Shown: one piece after another, positions 11,801-26,800 of the stretch
How the letters are laid out: every line of letters begins with the position of its first letter
Position numbering within the stretch: position 1 is the first letter of the stretch
Assembly (NCBI GenBank): GCA_947652115.1
Contig: OX393561.1
Coordinates: forward strand, 641,440 to 705,439
Length of the DNA: 64,000 bases
Direction: 5' to 3'
DNA from: Blastomussa wellsi
Taxonomy: Eukaryota > Cnidaria > Anthozoa > Scleractinia > Plerogyridae
Position numbers and translations under genes: made by a program
The notes under the pieces: generated by a model
What the model saw: the letters and a program-made list of their open reading frames with translations, nothing else
What the model was told of the DNA's origin: nothing
Databases searched by the model: none

Positions 11801-14800
11801 ATCAAGACTTTGAGCATCAGTGAAAAGAGGAACTTCACCAAGCAGTGAGTACTGGCAAATTATTGGGGCAGTCTGACTGAGAGCTATGTGCACTTAGCCT
11901 CATAAACCTTTTCATGTTTTCAAAATGGCAAATCAAGCAAGTTCTCCAAAGCATTTTATATCATAGCAAGCAGCGCCATTGCCTGATTTCATACCGTGGC
12001 AGCCTGGCACTAGTTATCGGTTTTGCCGGACGGAAGTGCACTTCAGTTTAGGAGATGGCGACTTACACGAAAATGTGGCATTGGAATTGTGCCAGTTCCT
12101 TGTGTACGAATAATTACAGAACTAAAGGAATAACGTACTACACTTTGCCCAGCGATCCTGAGCTTCAAAAAGGATATAGGAAAGTTCTTATGAACGAAAA
12201 TATTAACTGGAGAAAACATGTTATATGCAGCGCTCACTGGAGCTCAGGGAAACGAGATAACAAGAATCAATTGCCAGACATAATTTGTACAAAAGAATAT
12301 GCTGCTAATCTGGAAAAAGAGTACTCCCAAAAACCATCTAGGGAATTGAAAAGGAAAATTGACTGTACAAAAACGGTTCTCACTTCGTCGAATGCCAATA
12401 CCGTGAGGAGTACTCCAAGGAAACCCCCGAAAGACAGGAGTGAAACATTCGTACCGCGTGTTAAAAAGCGACGGGTTTCAGCTGCGAACGTAGAAAAAGA
12501 AAATCAGAAGCTTAAAAGTCAAGTGGAAAGTTTGACGAGAGAACTAAATGGAAAAAAGGCTTTGATTGAAGATTTACAGCAACAGCTGTCAAAGACTCAA
12601 ACAGAACTTGAAAAAAATGCTGCGAACAACAGTCAGCAACTCAATGCAATGAAGAAAGCACTCGAAAGCCAAACTTTTAGTTATGAAGCACTCATGAGAT
12701 ACCCAGATAGAATTTACTATATGACAGGATTATCACTTTCCGAATTAGATTGTCTATATGAATGTTTGGAGCCTTTCTTGCACACAATTGTTTATCCTGA
12801 TTGTAACAATGACGACTCGTCCCATCTTAGAAAGCTGGACACAAAGACAGAACTTATCACTTTCTTGACAATTTGTAGACATGCATTGGACCTTGGTGTT
12901 ATTGCATGGATGACTGGTTCAAGTATATCAACTATGAGTAGAATTTTTGTAGGATGGTGTGTATTCCTGAGCACCATTTTTGAGTCTATTGACCTGACCC
13001 CATTACCTGGATTTTTGAAGGACTATATGCCAAAATGTTTTATGGAGTCAGGATATAGTGATACTGCTCTCATAGGGGATGCAACTGAAATTTGGATCTC
13101 CCAATCAGAGAACTTTGATATTAATAATATTACATTCTCGAACTACAAGAACCACACTACAGGGAAGATATGTTTGTGGACCCTTCCTCCTGGTTTTTTA
13201 CTCAAATGTACCGATGCATTTCCTGGCAGCATTAGTGATGCTGACATAACAGAGCAATCATGTGTGCTAGATACAGTCACAAAAGGGAAGACAGTTATGA
13301 CTGACAAGGGCTTTCATATAACAGATATTTGTCATGAGAAAGGCCTGTTACACAATAGACCTCCAATGAAATTTTCTCATCAATTTGATGAGACTGAGGT
13401 AGTAAAGAACTTTGACATTGCAACATTGAGGATCTACATTGAAAACTACATAGGAAGAATCAGAGATTGGCAAATTCTAAACAAAACTTGGCCAAGCTCA
13501 AGAATTGATTTACTTGGTTGCTGTTTCCAAATATTTGCCCATATTGTTAATATGTTAAAAAAACCAGTTGGACCAAAATAAAACAGCTACAACTAGTTCC
13601 AAAAAACTCTGTTGATATTACATGACTATGTTTTAACAAAGAGTACCTTCTTTATATGCTTTGTCATTTGGTTTACCCACTTGCGGAATTGACGTAATGT
13701 GTCAAAGCTAGGAACAGTATTTAATAAGTTCTTTCCAAGTTCAGAGAGATGGTTATTCTCTTCATAATCCCACTTACTTACAATTTTGTGATGTAAAATA
13801 TGATCAGTTATTTCTTTTAAGACATCTATAAGCAGGTCATTTCTGGGTATGAAAAATATATTTGAACTTTTCTTTTCAGGGAGATAAGACTGCAAAAATA
13901 CAAGATTTGCTCTTGCACAAGACATCTGAAAATTTGCTTGAATAATATGTGAGCCTGTGATTTTGTCTAATGGGGCTTCAGAGTTTTCTGCTCTTGTCTT
14001 GACCTCAATGAGAAATGCTTCTGAAATACCATCAGGACTTGCTCCATAGTTTGTGTCTGATGGATGTCTAAAAAACCCACAACTTGAGACTGGGACACCT
14101 GCAGGAAAAAATAGAAATCAATACATGATTACTCAAACTTACATTAATTTTTGTGCTTACATTTATGTTCACGTAAGTGTATTCCTATTTGATTATGTTA
14201 TGTACATGATTAACTGCATGATATGCTGGTAATATACTTGTTTGCTAAATTTCAGAGTATTATGTTACTATTAATATTTTCGAATAAACCAACTTACCAG
14301 AGAGTTTCTGAAAGTGCTCTAGAGCTTCTTTTTCATAGTAGTTTCCTCTTTGAAAGTTTCTGTATTGCTTTGGTTTACATTTACTTTCATCTATCTTGTT
14401 TAGAATATAAAACCATGATGAATCAAACTCTTTGTTTCCATGAAAACCCAGGAGTGATGGTAGTTTACTTGCTGTTATTACCCCTGTCCTCAGGTTAAGC
14501 CAATCAGAAGTGCCTTGTTGAACATCAATGTATCTTGCACTTGTAGTTAGCCTGACTTCTTTAAGCTGAGGGACCTTAACAGTTATAATCTCATCTTTAG
14601 AGTTTGTAAGCAATTGTAACAACTCTTGAGTTTTATCTGCACAAAATACTTGCTCTTGACATTCTGAAGTAGGCTGTCCCATTGTGCAATTATCTTGGTT
14701 GTAGTTGTTAGAATTGGCTTTCAATGAAGAGTGCCATTTATCCTCACACTCAGAAGGTGTTTTGGAGTTTTGTTCCAGGTTTGCTGGAGGATTTAGTTTT

Positions 14801-17800
14801 GTGTAGTCATGTTCATTTTGTATAACTCTGTTCAGATAAGCATTTTTGTAAGACAAATGGTGATACAATCCAGAGTGTCTTATTTTAAACTTCTCTAGAG
14901 TTTTAAGAAAATGATTTGATAAATTGATTCTGCATTTAGACAGGCCATCTACTACTTGAGAGCTCATGGAGGAAATATCTCGTTTCAGCCAGTCACTGTT
15001 TTCATCACTTACATCTCTAGCTACAACTTTCTTCTTTGTTCTTTGATTTACATGTCTTGCTGATTTGGCATTTCTAAAATATCTCAGTCTGATATGAGCA
15101 GCAGCCTTCAAGTTAGCTTTTACCTCTTTCCCTTTCTTTAAATTTGGTCTGTGCCACTTTTGAAGCTTCTCTGTACAGGTCAAAGACAAAAACAGCTTTT
15201 TATGTGTTGTGAAGTGTTCTAACTGTAATAGTATAACGATAACATGACAACAGAGACCACACTTTCCGACAGCACATTCGCAAAAACCTTTCTTGGGAAC
15301 ATTGTCAATGAACAAGACAGTTGCAGTTCGTGTAACTTCAGAAGAAAAGCTTTTCAATATGCTTGACTTGACAAATAACTGGCTACCATTTTTGAACACC
15401 TTGATGGTTTTCATTCGTCTTGAAGAAAACATTCGATGAGCTTTGCGAAATTGTCCTATCATTCCCTGTCGTTTATTAGACTGATATGTCTTGATAACGT
15501 CTTTTGAAATCTTGGGAAAGAGAGAAGTGTTGCATTTCCATCCAGCTGTTGGTGGTGGGATCTCCTGTCTCGATAGGGCTGTCGTAAAGCTGTACTTCAC
15601 AGAGATGTTCTTCACTCTGTTGTCGAGCAAAGCCGGGTCATCTTTAAATGGTAGCAATCTTTGTAACAATTCACTTTTAGTACCGGAAGCTTTAAGTTTA
15701 AGACTATTACAAAGTTCTCCCAACTTTTTTGTGTTGAGTGCTCCAAGGCAATCATCATTTATGACTTTTTTTACTGCTGCAAAAGCCATTTTGGGCGAGT
15801 CTTCTTTCACATTTCCCGCCATCTTTTTTCACTTCCGTCCGGCAAAACTGATAACTAGTGCCAGGCTCCCACGGTATGAAATCAGGCAATGCAATCAAAC
15901 TCATTTAAGCAATAGAGGACATTTTCTATGTTTACATAGCCTCATCTAAACACAAGGGGGTTTGAGAGAATTTGAGACAGTATGTCCCGGGTTTGCATAA
16001 CTTTCGAGAATTCTCCCCAACCCCCGGGTTTTTAGATGAGGCTACATAAATAAGGAAATAGTCCTCTATCGCTTTCATAAAAATAATATTTCTAAAATTA
16101 CGCACAAAACTAAAACATTACAACCATTTTACATAGTCTCATCTAAACACAGCCGTCAACCAATGAGAGTATGCAGTTACTTTATAAAAACCAATAGTGC
16201 ATTGCAGATGGTGTGAGCAAATCACTTTACCAGAACCTTTTTTCTGGCACATGTTTTGGCCTGGATTTTGATGTACATTTCCACCAGCAGTATTATAGAA
16301 CAATCGTTTGGTGCTTTTAGCTATGCACTATGAAGTTATGTTGCACACAGGAAGCATTGACATCACTCAAGAAGCTAGCTATCACTCTCCAATTACTTCA
16401 AGTGTGCAGCTAAAAGCATCAACCACTAATTCTTTTGGACAATGCTTTCCACCCCACGCAGTACCCTCAATGGGAATGTCACTGTGTTCTGACCAACAGT
16501 GGGGGAATTCCACACAGGACTGCCAATAATTTTTTTCTGTGAAAGGAGATCTATCTGACTAAGCCAGCATTATTTTTAATTGGACAAAGCTGTACATAGT
16601 AAGGTCTACAACTTGTTGACAAAAAACATTAGCATTTGCACTGGAAGGTAAATTATTGTCCAGACATTCTGACTGACCATAGTTTGGATTTCATCAGACA
16701 CTGGCAAATTTTGGGCGGTCATTACCCTGTGTTTTGGAGATGGGTCATGCTAACCAACCATTACCTTCCAGTTCAACATCTTCAGGGGCGGTTTCAAATT
16801 TCTGAAGTTCAAGCAATGTTGGCTTAATGCCCTCCACAACCTGAAAAACAAAAACAATACAAATTTTACTTTCATTTTCACCATCTTTAGGTAAAACTGC
16901 AAACTATGAGCACTACAAGCCACATTGTTCAATGGAAGCTTAATGCTTAAAGTGCCTATAACCCCAAAAAACTTTTTTGGCCAGCTTAAATCTTTGCATT
17001 ACATGGAGCAAAACGCCGTAAAAAATTTTACTTTTAATTATTTAATTAATTAAGTTTGTTAGTTAATTAGTACCATATCAGGAGAAAGCGCTATTAGATA
17101 TCTTATTTTTACAGAAATTCTTAATAGATCTAAATCTGGAATAATACAATTAAGACTACACTATATTATTCTAAACATACAATAAAATTTTAAGAAAGCT
17201 TGACCTTTTGAATGATGTTTCGTATATCAAGGTAAGAGTCTTCCAAAGTCAGGATATCGAAACATACTTTTTTAATTTTTCTTTTGAAGTCATATTTATG
17301 TAAGAGGCATCTCATTCCAAATTGTTGTTCCAATCCTAGAAAACGAGTTTAGTTGAATAGAGAGTCTAGAGCTTTGTGTGTAAAAATTGTTCGAAGCAGA
17401 GGATTGGGTATTATAGGAGTGAATATTAGATGCCAGCATCGGAAAATAGAGGAATTGCATGCTGTTTGTGGTCAGAAAAATAAATGAAGCGGAGAGCTCG
17501 TTTTTGCAGCTTGAGAAGCTTATCAAGATATGATTTACATGCTTGGCCCCAAGCTATCAGACCATAGCTTAAATAAGGTGCAATAAGGGATCGATGGATA
17601 TTTATAAGAGTGTGTTTCGGAACAAAATGTCTTAGTTTAGGTACATATGTTTGCACCAGTTAACCAATAAATCCAGTAGATATTTTTTTTAATGGTAAGC
17701 CCTGGAATGAAAGCATTAACAGCCACTTCAGTCTTCTTTGTATATTATTATGGAATGCAAGTGTTCAATAGTTACTTCGTGCTAATTGCTGGACAACTTG

Positions 17801-20800
17801 GTTCAATCTGAGAGAGCTCACATATGGTAAATTAGTAAGAGAGTTGGTGAGAAAAGCTTACAATTGCTGACATGGCCAGTGTCTTGTACATGAAGCCCCC
17901 ACGATACCGACTGCCTTCAAAGATCATGAAATCTCCATCCTGTCCTATGTCTCCTCCAATGCCTCTGTTCAGTACAACAAAACAAGAGCAGTAAAATACT
18001 ACCTCCTTGCTGTTTATCAAACAAACAATTTCTACATTGTTCCTTGGAAGAGTTCAGATTCAATTCTCTCTAAATGGCCAGGAAACTGATTTGTTTTGAT
18101 CTGACAAAGAGGCATTCCAAATGACCTGCAGTGTAGAGCATTGGTAGCATTCTTTGTCTTCTCTGTTGCATGTTGGTAATATTAATAAATTATCAAGAAG
18201 TTTGAAAATGGTTTTTAGTCGTAACTCAATCTCTTCCACAGAGCTCTTTTCCTTTGGTGAGCACCTACAACATGGACTCTAGCCTGAACATAATTATAGT
18301 GCTTTCCTTTGGTTTTCAATCGATCAGTTTGAGCAAACAAACACCAAGTCTGGGCATGAATTGCAGACTTTCACAATTGCGTCTGGCCAGAGACCATGTC
18401 CTTTGTTCTAATCATACGAAAAGTAGGCTTTGGGAATGAGATTGGACATGATTCACAATAAAACTTGCAATCTATTAGCTGAAGGAATTAGGGTTAATGT
18501 TGAATAATTAACGAGGAACAAATATGTACCTAATAGCATCAGCATCAAACAGTTTTTGAGGTGGTTTTCTTTTCTTTTTCCTCTTCTCTGCAGCATCCTT
18601 TAAAAAAGTAATACAAATTGATCATCAAATTTCTAGCAGTCACAAAATTTAAGGCTGAATAGTTCACTTTCAATGGCAAAAATTGCACCTAAAGAGACTG
18701 GCACAAAAGTTAAACAAAGTAGTACAGTTTCTTATCTTTTACACAACACCTCACTTGCTTAATGGCTAATTACTGTTTGTAACACTTGGTGAGTAGAAAC
18801 AAAACATCACAGCGTACAACCCTTTCCAAGTAGCTTGGTCCAAATATTCAAGATGATAACCCACCATGTTTGACTTGATCGAGCGGTGGAGCCTTCACTG
18901 CATGGTAATAATGCTTTGTTCACATTTCCACTAATTCTTCAAACTTTCATTTACAATTCCATACAACATTGTTAAGGGTTGCCAACAATTCCACATCGAA
19001 AGTAATACTTGAAATACATATATCTATTATCTAGCAGGTTTTTTCCTGGATTGTATTCAAAACAGTTTACATATTATTATATGATGGTAATGATGCCATT
19101 AAGCACAATGTGCTGTTTCATCCCATTTCTATCTAAAAGTGAATGAGAAAGTAAAAATTGTAACTCAGTACCTCAGCTGATTTGGCTAAGCCTCTCATTC
19201 TAGTGTAATCTATCCTTGGAATCATCTTTAATGTCACCTACAAAACAACAAATTTCAAAACATTTTATAGAATGACGTAAAGTGTACGAAATAATTCACT
19301 GCGATGATCATCTCTCAGTTTCATTTAATAAATAATAATAATGAACTTTATTAAAGTATCATGTCTTATAGCTCAGGCACATTTTATAGACTAACAAACA
19401 TAGACAGTGTTGTACTGCATCAGCTGAGGAAAACAAACACAGGACGTAAGTTAATTCATTCGGTAAGAGTCATTTATCATAATGAACTTCAAAGCGCAAG
19501 TTTTGAAATGCTTTTATGCTGCTGTAGTTTTCAAAAATAAAGTGTAGTGATCCAATTCTTTGGATCATTGTGTTTCCAACCATTTATGCACATGTACATA
19601 TGCTCTGAAGTCTATTAAAAATAACTAAAAATATTCTTGGCTTTAACTTACCTGATTTCTTGCTGTGTTAACAAAATCAACCTGTAGAAAAAACAGAACA
19701 GAAAAAGTGTAAGCTATAACCTCATGCCAGAATATCATTCCTGGCCAGTATTTCTCACAAATCCAGGAACAGGCTGGAGCCCAGCACATGTACAGTAATG
19801 ATGCCACACTTTAATCTCATAAAAAGCAGATACTACCTAACAATACTTGCTATTACATTTACCTGGGCAAGATCATCCTTGTAAATGCCTCGTTTTAATC
19901 TGACCCACTGCTTAGGTTTGACAGAAACAATCTCTTTGACGACCTTCATCACATCAGTCATTTCCTTGATGGGAACCATCATTTGCTGCCATTTGCCGAG
20001 TCGCAGTGTACCAAACCCCTCAATTGCCTAAACGGAAACAATTACATAGAGTTATGGACAAATTGTGACCTACTATAAATGTTGACCTTGACATGCTTTC
20101 CTAATCGCATCAAATCTTTGTAGGAAAAATTATTCATTGTCCAAAAGGCACCTGATGTTTTAATTAAGCAACAGAGCACACTTTCTATTGGTTTATAGGG
20201 GTAATAACCCACGCGGGATGTTTGGGAGAACACAAGAAAAGTTTGTAAATCACGAGCCAATCAGGGCGCTCGCATTGATTTTGCTATTATATAAATGCTA
20301 GTAAAAGTGCATGATCAAAACATTTCAAAAACCAAATAAAAGTTCTATACTCGAGTGTAGCTGTATTTTGGGGAGCAGGGATGGCACAGTGGTGAGAGCA
20401 CTCGCCTTCCACCAACGTGGCCTGGGTTCGATTTACAGAACCAGCGTCATATGTGGATTGAGTTTGTTGCGGGCTCTTGTCCTTGCTCCGAGTGTTTTGC
20501 ACCGGGTTCACCATTTTTGCTTCCTAAACAGAGACCAACAGTTCTACATTCCAATCCAATCAGGGAACAGTTAGTGAAGAGCCACACTGTGGAAATGCCA
20601 CTTCAAATTCTTGAATTTATTCTTTTTATACTTTTATTATTCTGATATATTATTCTTTTGATATTCTGTTATTAGGCTACTGTGTAATTAGAGTGTAGAA
20701 GTACTGCAGACACTAAGAAGAATACAATGCAATGCCAGCTACATAAGGACATTAAACTGACACTTCAAAATACTGATCACTCTCCAACTTTTTATGCAAA

Positions 20801-23800
20801 AAATGTGTTAATTTTTCAACTCAAAAGAAATGAATATAAAACCTGTTTGACGTGAGTCTGTTTGTAAGCTTCAATGTAGATGTATCCTTTGAGCCCCTCC
20901 ACAGCAACAGCAGACTTTATTTGTAAAGGCTGTTAACAAAGCCACAGAATAAAAAAATAACAACATTAAATCCTGGCTATGACAAATACTGACAGGTATA
21001 ATTGACCCCCTCCCCCCCCTTGAAAGCAAAAGGCATTGTGTTATACATACCTCATCTGTGAACTGCTGGGCAATAGCTTTTCTCATTAACCCAATCACTG
21101 TGGATTTCTCCTCTCCAATCTGCACACAACAATCACAGGAATAGATTAATCACTATATACTACTTACCACGCACACTGTATTACTGCAAAATATTGCAAA
21201 GTAATAAAAGAAGATTTGCTTAAGTTAACAAGTGGTTTGCATTTGATCATCTACATGTACTTGCACAGAACTGCCTGCGACTTATTGCATTATATACATG
21301 TGTAGTACACAAAACCAATTGTTCACAGTAAAATACACTGTATTAGCCTACTCAGTGAACAGCCCCATAAACCCAAGGACAAATAAATGTTATTATTGTT
21401 GTTGTTATTATTAGTAGTAGTAGTAGTAATAGCAGTAGTATTATAATTATTATTAAATGAACTCTAATATGAAAAGATTAAAGGTATAATGCAAATCTGA
21501 CATTCCCACTTAAGCAGAGAGTATCATTGTTCAGTCTCACCTTGCATTTTACAGTCCATAAGTTTGGATCTCTGTTGGGGAATGACACAAGTGAAAAAAC
21601 AAATAAATAAATAAAATGGTGAGTTTTTGTCAAACAAAGCTTGCAAACAGTTAAGCATCTTACTTGACGCCTGGTAAGAGACTCTGTTGTTGAATTTCTG
21701 GTCGCAGTTCATAGTCATCTCTATATCTGTTGAGGGAACAAGGTCAGTGCAAAGGAAATTAGAGTTACTTTTAGTTGCAGGCCCTATGAAAAAAATCCGA
21801 AACCAAATATTAATATTGGATGCCAAATTATCTTCAAATAGTCACGACAAGTCACATACAGGCCTCAAAGTAAAGAAAAAAAAACAAGAAACTGATTAAT
21901 TAAAGGTAAAAAGGTAAAAATTCTCTTGATCTATAAAGTAACATAATTTGATAACTTTTCACTTTCAGTTCTCACCTGTCTGAAGTCTGAGCAAACTTTT
22001 TCTTGTAATATGCCTCCAATTCCTCTGCATTTTTATCCCTGAAAAAATAAATAAATATCTATTACCAACTTTATGATACAATAATAAGGCTAGTAAGGCA
22101 TCTACATGTAAAAGTCTAGGCTAATCTTAACAAGTAACTCTACATCTTGAGTTTTAGGAAAGGTTTAAAAGTGTAATTTGGAAAAGTATGTGCAGGGATT
22201 CTTCATGTGCTCAATGAAAAAGAAATGTTTAAACCAGAATCCAAACAGTTTATAAATTATATGAAAATCAAATTAAACATTTACTTCCTCACTTGCTGTG
22301 TAAACAATACATACCCAAGCATCTGCTGCAAACGCCTGGCACCCTAAAGAAAGGAGACATTACAATTACTGAAATGTTATTGTTCTATTGCAGATATACA
22401 TGTAGAGGTGTAACATTATTGCCTCACTAGATTGCTACTCCTCTCCAGAGACAACACTCTTGCTGATTGTTACATGTACATGTGTTAAATTAATATTAAT
22501 GCCACAACTTCATCTTGCAGCAGAAAAAATAACCAATATTACCTACCGGTATACTAATGTTAACTTATTTATCTTACCGATAAATCAGCATCAAGTGATT
22601 CATCATCTCGTTCAGCTAAGTCAAGACAAAATGAAATAAATATTGAATTTACTAACAAACAAAGAACTTTTGAATAACATACACACACAAGTCATACATT
22701 ACAGTTTTAAATTTACCAAGCAATGTATTTGTCCATTAACTGGGATTTGTTATGATTACATACTTGTATCGATTAAGTCATGATATCCCTCTTCAGCTTG
22801 TTCACCATCCTCATCATAATCATCATCAACATCTGTGAAAGAACGAAAGTCATATTACAGTAATTTTGTAAAAGTTGCTGAAAGTGTTTGAGGCAAATTT
22901 TCACCAATATTCCAAGTTTTCGTACATACAATCTCAGAAACTCTGAGTCCAATTATCACACTCTCAGACCGAGAACTGAGTAGGCACTACTGGGGATCTG
23001 TTCTCTGGAACAAGATCCCCTCACAGTAAAGACAGCAGCCCAACTTAAACAGTTTTAAAACTGCCTTAAATGGGAAAGATTTATTAGTTTTTATGGTATT
23101 TTATTGTGAGAAGTATTTTTAGTATCTTTAGAAAACATTCAGTTTAGTATAATTAGTAATAATTAATTTTATTTCAGTATAATTAGTAATAATCATGACT
23201 CTTAGGAAGCACATATTTTTATATGATAGGACTTTCATCAATAATAAAGGTACCACAGTACTAACAGCATTTTCCAACAACATGTGGCTACCATGTGTAG
23301 CTCAAGCCACAATTGATTTTTGTCCTTAGTCAGTTTTGAATCAGTACAGAGCCCATGTTATTTTACTACATCTCTCAGATTTTCCTTGCTAGCCCAGGGG
23401 AGTTGCATGGTTGCTTTGCAATATGTTAGTCAGTCACTGTCCATTGGAAAAGCGAGGTTGAATTTATTTGAATGTGTTTTGTAAGTGATTTTTCAGCTAT
23501 GTGTACCACATGTATACAATGGATGTTGTCCAAGTTCTAGTTGTAAAGCAATGTTTTACAACAGAAAAGCAACAGAAACCAGTCAATACCTTGCAGGTAT
23601 GGTTAAAAATTATATGCCACTGTTAGTTAAAAATATTTTCAAAATTTTTGAAAAGGTTGCTTTAAAGCTGTTTTTCTTTCCAATTTTGAGAAGACAGTTT
23701 CATACCAATTTCACACTTATGATTAAAGTGCACCTAACCCCAAAATATTTTTTTTGCTACAATAAACCTTTGCACCAGTTCAAAACACGTTACACCTTCG

Positions 23801-26800
23801 TTTCTCCTTTTTACCAAATGCTGACTATTTACACCGTATAGCATTAAAAAGTTATGAAAAACTGTACGTTATTTGATTCACGACCGAGTCAGAAGGGGCA
23901 TGGGTCTATTCCTGGGCCGACGTCACAGACTGATTTGCATCGCATCAAGTCTTTGTAAACATGCATGCAAATCAGTTTGTGACGTCAACCCAGGAATAGA
24001 CCCACACCCCTTCTGACTCAGTCGTGAACCAAACAACGTACAGTTTTTCGTAACTTTTAAATGCTATAAATAGTCCGCATTTAGTAAAAGGAGAAAAGAA
24101 AGGTGTAACACGTTCCGAACTGGTGCAAAGGTTTATTGTAGCGACAAAATATTTTGGGGTTAGGTGCACTTTAAAATATTATGAAAACAAACCTGCTTCC
24201 TCTAAAATGAAACCAGTATGACGCCGTCGCTTCTTGCGCTGCCTTTCATCTTCAAATTCATCTTCCTCATCATAATCCTCTTCATCTTCGTCCTCCTCAT
24301 CATCTTCCTCGTCATCCTCTTCTCTGGTGATATCCTCACCTTCCTGCCCAACAACAAGAAAACAAACAATAAATTCATGATCATTAATATGACTTTTAAG
24401 GTGACTCACAACATTTTCAAGCACATTCCAGCTCTTATAGTTTGATGGTTTATTACTGCCACTCTTTATCAGTTGATGTTACAATACTAGTCAACCAAAT
24501 GTCCAATCAACCATTTTCTCAAGAATTTAGGAAATAAATTCATTTAACACTTAACCCATTGGCGCCTGTGCCGGCCGTAACCGGTTGCACGGAAACCACC
24601 CCCAAAATACCTATGCCGGCCTCAACCGGCCGCAAAAAGCACATGTTGACAAAAGGCCTTTCCCTCCCTCCCTAGAGAGTTTTTGCTTCTCCTATTATTC
24701 TATAGGTAATAAGGACAAATAAACCAATTAGAATCCCTTTTCTGCGCATATTTTTAGAGACCTTTAGGGGACCTAGAAAGAAGTTTTTCGTCTTGACTCG
24801 TGCATTAAAAATGTACAAGAAGATCATGGCGCGACGCGCAATGTGTTTACAAACTTCAAAGGCCGTGTTTTCCATTCTAAACATGGAAAATGCTTTCTTC
24901 AGCACTTGAAATGAAAAGAAGAGACACCGATTAATTTTTAAGTGGTTTTAAAATAGAAAGTGCTAAAACGTTGCTGATGAAGGATTCATCTTGTCCTCCA
25001 CGGCCGTGAAGACATGATGGCATGGTGCTTAGAAATGTGTTTTGAATTCAAATCACGGACCTGCACACAAAGTTAATGAGGCTTCTCAAGACTTTTGAAA
25101 ACAGAATGGTAATGTACAATATTGCTTTAAATTTGGATAGAAGTTTTAAAAGGATCAGTAAAGCCATTGAGTTATAAATTGACTGCAAAAGCCGTCCGCT
25201 AAAATTAGAACTTTCCGCTTTTAGCGTGAACCCGAGTGAAATGGGAATAAGGTAATTACGCATGCAGAATTTCTCGGCTTTGAAATTTTCGATATTTTGA
25301 TGATTTTGAGTACATTTCTCGACTTCTTCCTAAGTGAAATTTTAATTTGAAGCAATGCTTATTTATTTCATCTTTCAATCTTTAGTTCGGAATTTTATGC
25401 TTTTTGGAGCGAACAGATTTGGCATATTTACACACGTGCTTATCTGATCAAGACTTCCCGTCTTTTGTGTTAAAAGGTATTTTATTTAGCCGCTTTAAGT
25501 CTTGAGAGTTGTTTAAGATTTAGTTTCATTGCTTCAGAAAGTAGAAAGGAGCATTTTTGTTAAGATTTAAAGTAAAGGAAAGTGTAGAAAGCGTTGACTT
25601 TTTTTATTTAGTGGAAGGAATTCTGCAGCTTTCTGACGGATTTCGGGCTGTTTCACGCAACCATGATTTGTAAAGGAATTTATCATCTCAAATTACCGCT
25701 TCACTGTCTCAACAAAATACTGCAGTGCTATTGAAATATTGACATTGACTGCTGTACACAATGTAAACCTACCTTTTACCAAAGTATTTCTAGTTTTTTT
25801 AAAGATTTGTATGACGTTTCAGGGACCAGCGTCTGTTTGTGTGATGTAAATGCTGTTTGTTCCATACTGGAGATATTAAAGACAACTTTGCCTTTGTGTT
25901 GAAGTAAAGTTTTGAGAAAATTTTAATTGAGTTACACGTGGTGTTTTTTGTCCTTCCAACCTATATAAGCAGTTCTCTGGCGAGATTACTTTCCGGCCAA
26001 AGACTGGTATAAAGAGAGAAAGGGAGACAAACGGTCAGAACAATGTAATATCGACCTACCGGTGATGGACACTTAGTGATGAATTATGCCACATGGTATA
26101 ATAATGTAATGTTATTCTGATGATATAGTTAATTTGTTCTTTGTGATTTTTTACACGACTTACAAGATTTCGTGTTTAAATAAAGATTGATTGATTGATT
26201 GATTGATTGATGAATACAAGCACTCGGTTAGCCTGGGTAACACTCTAGCTATATAGCACTCCGGTTAGCCTACTAAGCACTCCGATTAGCCTACTATGCT
26301 CTTCGGTTAGCCTACTATGCTCTTCGGTTACCCTTCTCAGTTGTCACGAAGCCCTTCAGAAACTTTAATTTCACTGGATCTTGTTAGCACGAAGCTCTAC
26401 TGTTTTAGGGGCTATTAGGGCTAGGGTCCATTGTTATTGTTGTTTATCATTTTGTCAGCCAATCCTGGGAGATGTTCCGAAGAACTTCGTGGTGACCCAC
26501 CCTTCTAAGCACTTCGATTGGCCTACATAGCAAATCGGTTAGACTAAATTAGCTTTAGGTTGCTTGCGGTTAGCTTTCATATTAAATAGGGTCAGCGTCT
26601 TGTAGCCAAAAAAATTGGAAATTTGGAAGCTGGTCTTGGTGGTGTACTGGGGATGATTCTGGCTTAGTAATCCTTCGTCACGGGATCGAGACTTGCTGGG
26701 GAAAGTTTTTTTACTTAAAAAATAGAAGTCAAGTGTGATTCATACCTCATGTATGACAACGTACGTAAGAAGTCTCACAAAAGAAAACCTCCGGTAGGTC

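Larger units (their letters stand above)
11977..15891. mobile_element. Two-gene DNA transposon (ISL2EU/IS4EU-like) in SPT5 intron 16
   Basis: A 3.9-kb element bounded by 62-bp terminal inverted repeats. It carries a plus-strand transposase (12055-13581) and a convergent minus-strand nuclease gene (13626-15822), with only 44 bp between the two stop codons. Pairing a DDE transposase with a YqaJ-type nuclease is the known layout of the ISL2EU group; I assign it on that basis. The TIRs differ at only two positions and both frames are open, so the copy looks young. The flanking bases do not let me fix the target-site duplication: the ends could be read as CATTGCC, ATTGCC or TTGCC. Confidence 0.88.

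Noticed and set aside
11977..15891. A host THAP gene and a host nuclease gene inside the SPT5 intron
   Set aside because: The shared 62-bp inverted repeats just outside both genes show that they are one transposon.
24202..24445. Alternative frames over SPT5 exon 2, including a hydrophobic plus-strand ORF
   Set aside because: They are shadows of the GA-rich acidic exon; the frame giving Asp/Glu repeats and 'GFIL' is the real one.
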